From Klugiella xanthotipulae (GTDB lineage Bacteria; Actinomycetota; Actinomycetes; Actinomycetales; Microbacteriaceae): a stretch of 64,000 nucleotides of DNA. The notes beneath the pieces were generated by a model. The model had not been told where the DNA came from. It was given only the letters and a program-made list of their open reading frames with translations, and did not search any database. Of the stretch, positions 60,348 to 64,000 are shown in pieces; within the stretch, counting starts at the first letter, position 1; every line of letters begins with the position of its first letter. The position numbers were made by a program, and so were the translations under genes. The stretch lies in assembly GCF_006716695.1 (NCBI RefSeq), contig NZ_VFPN01000003.1, positions 591,057 through 655,056 on the forward strand. The letters are read 5' to 3'.

Positions 60348-62911
60348 GTGAACTTTTGCCGGAGGAGATTGATTTGAAGTATCGCGCTGACCGAATGATG
60401 CACTTTGAAGTGCACCCATCCGTGCTCTTCAAACTCGGGGAAGATTTGATCACGGACGATGCCCAAGCGCTCGTCGAGTTAGTGAAAAACGCCTACGATG
60501 CCGATGCTCAAACGGTGCGCATTGAGATTGACACTGAGAATTGGTTTGACCGGGTTACAGGAGAGCTCGTCGCGCCCGGGGCTGAGACCCACGACGGTGC
60601 CGTCAGAGGTCGGCTTACCGTACGCGATGACGGCCACGGGATGGACTTAGACGCTATTCGAGATGGATGGCTTACGGTATCCAACAGCCGCAAACGTGCC
60701 TTCAAATTAGCGGGACATAAAACCAGCGCAGGACGAACTCCCCTCGGGGACAAGGGACTTGGCCGCCTCGGAGTACAGAGATTGGGTGGGATTGTCAGCT
60801 TGTCGACTGTTCCAAATGGTCAACCGGGCGGGCAAGTGCGCCACGAAGTGCACATCGACTGGACGAAATTTGCTCACGCGGATAACCTCACCTCTGTCTC
60901 GTTGCCGGTTTCCAGCTTGGCGGCGGGAGTGAGTGAACCGGGGACGACAATTACCGTTCTGGGGCTCGCGAACCTGGCGTATTGGGAGGGTAAAGGCGAC
61001 CTCGACCTGCAAAAACAACTTGCGGCGATTCTCTCACCATATGAAAACGCGGCGGGCCTGCGGGTCTTTATCAAGATCAACCATGCTGAAATCGACACTC
61101 GCAGAGAGGCAAAGAGACTACTCGAAGCGGCCCCAACCATTCTGAGCTTCACATACGAAAATGGAGTATTTCGGATAGAAGGGCGAACACAGGTTTCAGC
61201 ATTGCGCGGACGTTCGTCGGAGGAGCAATCTAATTATCGCAGGATTCTCGCTCCAGACAATGGGTTTGCGTTTGCTGAGTGGCTACTCCGAGAGCGAGCT
61301 TCGCGGTCTCGTGCCGTTGGCGCTGAACTCGGTGACGATAAGTACTTCATTAGATTTTCGCGCACGTTAACCTTTAACGAAGCAGTTGAGGTGGGGCATC
61401 TAGCAGGGGACCCTGGACCATTCGCTGGCGAGATCAGTTCCTTTAACTACAACCGCACCGAAGATTCTGCTCTTGACAGCTCGAGCGAGCTGCGGGAATT
61501 CGCGAGAGCGATTGCGGGTATTCGTGTTTTTCGGGATGGTTTCGGCATCCGACTGGACGATGACTGGCTAGGCTTGTCTCAGCAGCAAACGACCGCATCT
61601 TCATATTACGGACTTCGACCTCTGAACTCTGCTGGATATGTCAACATCACTGCGCGAGAAAACGCAGCACTCGAAGAAACTTCGAGCAGGGAAGCATTTC
61701 GTGACACTCCTGCTTGGCGCGGTTTCCATGACCTGATGCAGCAGGTCGTCCGTTTTGCTCGCGAGACGCAGGAACTCGTCCGCCGAAACTGGAATACTTA
61801 CGTTCGGGAGCAGAACACCCCTACGGAAATTGATGAGACAGCGTCTCCTTCGGTGATCAGTAAGCACATTGCTGACCGTGCCTCTCAGGTGAGCCTTGCG
61901 AAAGGTCGAAGTGCAGAGGTCAAGAAAGCGCTTGTTGAGCTTGAAGGAACCATAGCGTCGCTTGAAGAGTCGCAGCACGACTCCTCTCAGGCAGTCTGGG
62001 CTGACCCAAAGCTGCAAGCGGCAGTCGAAAAGGCAACTTCAGAAATCCGGGATGTGCAATCAAAGCTCACGACAACTCTCGCCAATCTCGACGAAATCAT
62101 GGCGACTGTTCGAGACCTTGAGGGAGCTGCTGCGCTCTTGCAAGAGAAAGTTGAGGTTGCCGACGAGCGGGTCAGTGATGCGTGGGATTCTGTCGCCCTC
62201 GGTCTGAGCGCGGAAGTTCTAGCCCATGAGGTCGATCAAATTTCGGACCGTCTTCGTGGGCGAAGTCATCAGATACTTGACTACTTGCGCAAGCAAAACC
62301 CTGTTGATACCCGGACCATGGCGTATGCCGAGCATGTACGTGCTTCGGCTGCCGAACTTGTGCGACAGGTGTCGCGATTGAATCCCGCGCTCCGCTTTCG
62401 GCGCGATACCAAGTCGACCCACAGGGTATCTGCCCTCGTTGCTTCTGCGATTGACTACCACGGCCCAAGGCTCGCGCAAAAAAACATCGAAATCACTCTG
62501 ATGGAGGAGCGAGACTTCGCCATTCGCATCAACGAGGGCAAGTTTATGCAAATGATTGACAACTTGATCAGAAACAGTGAGTACTGGGTCGACCGCGATA
62601 TCAAGCAGAAGTCGCTTAGCAAAGGGGAAATTGTGATCACCGTCGATCTACCGCGCGTGCGTGTAAGAGACAACGGGCCAGGGGTTCAGCCGGTAATTGA
62701 AGATTCTCTATTCGACGCATTCGTCACGATGAAGCCCTCAGCAGAAGGGCGGGGGCTTGGGCTATTCGTGGTCGGACAGCTTCTGGATTCTGAGGGTGCC
62801 ACACTTGGACTTTCGGATCATCGGAACTTTAATGGAAGGCGGGACACTTTTGAGATCGACCTTCGTGCCTTGTTAGCCGACGCCGAAACTGTGAATGGCG
62901 GCCAAAATTGA
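60344..62911 (+). CDS. Dual-GHKL ATPase (MORC/HSP90-like plus kinase-like)
   Basis: The 855-residue protein carries two GHKL ATP-binding modules. The first (about 20-250) is HSP90/MORC-like, with ELVKNAYDADA at 45-55, DDGHGM at 95-100 and GDKGLGRLG at 135-143. A long coiled-coil (about 530-625) follows. The second (about 730-850) is histidine-kinase-like: MIDNLIRNSEYW, RDNGPGV, and AEGRGLGLFVVGQLL, preceded by an H-box candidate SAEVLAHEVDQI with His628. No membrane segment is present. A cytoplasmic kinase-like sensor with its own HSP90-type clamp is unusual. It is encoded between a methyltransferase and a receiver-like protein, with 1-4 bp overlaps. Confidence 0.85.
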   Translation: MSELLPEEIDLKYRADRMMHFEVHPSVLFKLGEDLITDDAQALVELVKNAYDADAQTVRIEIDTENWFDRVTGELVAPGAETHDGAVRGRLTVRDDGHGMDLDAIRDGWLTVSNSRKRAFKLAGHKTSAGRTPLGDKGLGRLGVQRLGGIVSLSTVPNGQPGGQVRHEVHIDWTKFAHADNLTSVSLPVSSLAAGVSEPGTTITVLGLANLAYWEGKGDLDLQKQLAAILSPYENAAGLRVFIKINHAEIDTRREAKRLLEAAPTILSFTYENGVFRIEGRTQVSALRGRSSEEQSNYRRILAPDNGFAFAEWLLRERASRSRAVGAELGDDKYFIRFSRTLTFNEAVEVGHLAGDPGPFAGEISSFNYNRTEDSALDSSSELREFARAIAGIRVFRDGFGIRLDDDWLGLSQQQTTASSYYGLRPLNSAGYVNITARENAALEETSSREAFRDTPAWRGFHDLMQQVVRFARETQELVRRNWNTYVREQNTPTEIDETASPSVISKHIADRASQVSLAKGRSAEVKKALVELEGTIASLEESQHDSSQAVWADPKLQAAVEKATSEIRDVQSKLTTTLANLDEIMATVRDLEGAAALLQEKVEVADERVSDAWDSVALGLSAEVLAHEVDQISDRLRGRSHQILDYLRKQNPVDTRTMAYAEHVRASAAELVRQVSRLNPALRFRRDTKSTHRVSALVASAIDYHGPRLAQKNIEITLMEERDFAIRINEGKFMQMIDNLIRNSEYWVDRDIKQKSLSKGEIVITVDLPRVRVRDNGPGVQPVIEDSLFDAFVTMKPSAEGRGLGLFVVGQLLDSEGATLGLSDHRNFNGRRDTFEIDLRALLADAETVNGGQN

Positions 62912-63957
62912 TGATCGAGAAGGTCGGTGAGGCTGATTCTGTCGGCGTCGATTCTTTCGAAGATGCAATCGCCGACGAGACTCAGACAAAGACACGGGAT
63001 CGAGTATCAAAACTCCTTGGCGCGCTTGGCATTGAGGTTGTGATCGCCGTTGATGACATTCATTATTCCGGGGGTGAGGGAAACTCAGCCGAGATAACCG
63101 AATCTATGGCTGGTGCGCCAGACCTGCTTAGTTCGATCGTTGAGCTACTTCGCCTCGATGCCACACATCTTAATTTCGAATCCGTCGATGAAACTGACCC
63201 GTCAGCGGTATCTGATTTTATCAATGTCAACTGGACAGGATTTTCGGCACATCTTCGAAACCAGTTACTTGGAGCGGTGCGGACTCTTCAGAGAGATAGG
63301 GAAGAGAATGTCGAGGAGAGCGAGATCGCGCACGACGTCAAAGCGCAAGGTGCTCTCCGTGCCGTGTTCGACGGTGTCGTTGAATTTATGCAGATGTCTA
63401 TGACGGAATGGAATGCTGGATGGCGCGAACTTCTGGCTGACGATCGAAAGTATCTCGTTCTGATCGATCGGACATTTAACCGTGAGCAACATGGCGGTGA
63501 AGAAACGGGTGATGAGATACTCGGCGAACTGCTTAGTGCGCAGCTCGATAGCGTCTGGGCCGGGCTCTTCACTAGGCATGCGCGTGATGAAGACGGTGAA
63601 CGTGACCTTACTAAAGCGCTACGTGAAAAGCACCCTGATCAAGCCAACAGAGTCGCCGCTATCGGTAAATTTCGCACCACGTCAATCGCTTTGCTTCCAG
63701 CCGGGCTGCGTGCATTGCTCCTCGTGCGAGAACTCAACGCGTACCGCGAGCTTGCAAAAGGCGCGCTCAGTACCGCAGGCGAATCAGCATCGGAACAATT
63801 CGAGCTTTTGAGCGACTACGCGATTGTTGAGGCAATCGCCGCCGCTCAGGAGGAAGGCACGTTCGAGCTGGAGCATCCACTTCGCTTAGCTCAGAGATTA
63901 TTCGCCCATGCGCTGCTCGTGAGGTTCGAAGTGATTTGTTCGCTCGCGATAATCTAG
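62911..63957 (+). CDS. Receiver-like protein, apparently frameshifted at its C-terminus
   Basis: The visible product is 348 residues from the ATG that shares one base with the previous stop codon. It has acidic strand ends like a response-regulator receiver: EVVIAVDDIHY (Asp48 and Asp49) and YLVLIDRTFNREQHGGEETGDEIL (Asp186), separated by a long helical insert of about 130 residues. These match the acidic pocket and the phosphoacceptor region of receivers in order, but no T/S and K motif is clear. The rest is helical. The frame closes at 63957, whereas another frame from about 63918 continues as good coding sequence to the window end, so the real protein is probably longer. Confidence 0.65.
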   Translation: MIEKVGEADSVGVDSFEDAIADETQTKTRDRVSKLLGALGIEVVIAVDDIHYSGGEGNSAEITESMAGAPDLLSSIVELLRLDATHLNFESVDETDPSAVSDFINVNWTGFSAHLRNQLLGAVRTLQRDREENVEESEIAHDVKAQGALRAVFDGVVEFMQMSMTEWNAGWRELLADDRKYLVLIDRTFNREQHGGEETGDEILGELLSAQLDSVWAGLFTRHARDEDGERDLTKALREKHPDQANRVAAIGKFRTTSIALLPAGLRALLLVRELNAYRELAKGALSTAGESASEQFELLSDYAIVEAIAAAQEEGTFELEHPLRLAQRLFAHALLVRFEVICSLAII

Positions 63958-64000
63958 AAATTCTCCGCAACGGATCGGTCGGAGCATTTCGGAACGCTGA
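63918..64000 (+). pseudogene. Continuation of the receiver-like protein in a shifted frame
   Basis: Read from 63918, the sequence is open to the window end and encodes REVRSDLFARDNLEILRNG, then SVGAFRNA. It reads as a natural helix-rich continuation of RLFAHAL just before it, and is lost to a shift of one base near 63912-63918. The change may be a real frameshift, a sequencing error, or programmed slippage. Confidence 0.5.

Larger units (their letters stand above)
44022..64000. mobile_element. Integrative (formerly conjugative) element in tRNA-Pro, right end outside the window
   Basis: Beginning at the 3' end of tRNA-Pro, the region carries a tyrosine integrase, excisionase, DUF4913, SSB, VirD4-type coupling protein, a cell-wall protein, a MobF relaxase-helicase, DprA-like and small membrane proteins, and a lower-GC cargo. 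This is the usual content of actinobacterial ICEs. The left attachment site should be the tRNA 3' end; no direct copy is visible in the window, so the right junction lies beyond 64000. Transfer is likely lost because an IS has truncated the relaxase gene. Confidence 0.85.

Overview
The window is high-GC actinobacterial chromosome. Gene content and style (many GTG starts, PcaL and QsuB fusions, Cfp30B-like VOC proteins) suggest a Microbacteriaceae-like member of the Micrococcales, although no rRNA or other marker allows a firm placement. Host genes fill roughly positions 1-44000. From the tRNA-Pro at 43945 to the window end lies an integrated, decayed conjugative element, whose right end is outside the window.

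Host part, left to right. A membrane protein; a DUF779 gene with an aldehyde dehydrogenase; a roughly 1490-residue secreted Big-1 (invasin-like Ig) repeat protein divergent from a MarR regulator; a baeRF-domain protein, a DMP19-like protein and an AlkD-like HEAT-repeat protein; a TetR/SDR pair; a YtcJ amidohydrolase pseudogene next to an NhaC-type antiporter; two tandem VOC proteins; a decayed GH114-like lipoprotein gene; and a DctA dicarboxylate symporter divergent from a DcuS/CitA-type sensor kinase and its response regulator. A low-GC alpha/beta hydrolase gene (21951-23219) looks foreign.

From 23.5 to 41.1 kb is an aromatic catabolic island. An IclR regulator, pobA and pcaH-G-B-L run on the minus strand. 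pcaF-I-J and a second IclR gene (pcaR) follow from what looks like a second promoter. The transporter pcaK is divergent. Together these convert 4-hydroxybenzoate to protocatechuate and then through the 3-oxoadipate branch to succinyl-CoA and acetyl-CoA. Three copies of one operator design (GTTCG-N5-CGAAC palindrome plus a direct half-site exactly 19 bp on) lie at the pcaK/iclR and pcaF promoters. After a ccdA/dsbA pair come aroQ, an MHS transporter, qsuD and qsuB, which feed quinate and shikimate into protocatechuate. A TetR-ABC exporter operon with a perfect operator follows.

Mobile part. Beyond tRNA-Pro(GGG) and a strong terminator come a tyrosine integrase, excisionase, DUF4913 protein, SSB, VirD4-type coupling protein, and a surface protein whose 5' end is cut off by an IS3-family element. 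On the other side of the IS the MobF relaxase-helicase gene lacks its first codons, including the expected catalytic tyrosine region. The IS has no target duplication, so an IS-driven deletion probably inactivated transfer. Then come a DUF6907-like protein, a DprA paralogue and a small membrane protein.

The cargo (58082 to the end) is the most interesting part: five tightly overlapping genes, lower in GC, encoding an XRE regulator, a DUF1643 protein, a TSPPY-type DNA methyltransferase, an 855-residue protein with two GHKL ATPase modules, and a protein with receiver-like acidic motifs. It looks like a candidate genome-defence system that joins DNA modification with a two-component-like ATPase pair. 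Its last gene appears frameshifted and continues past the window.
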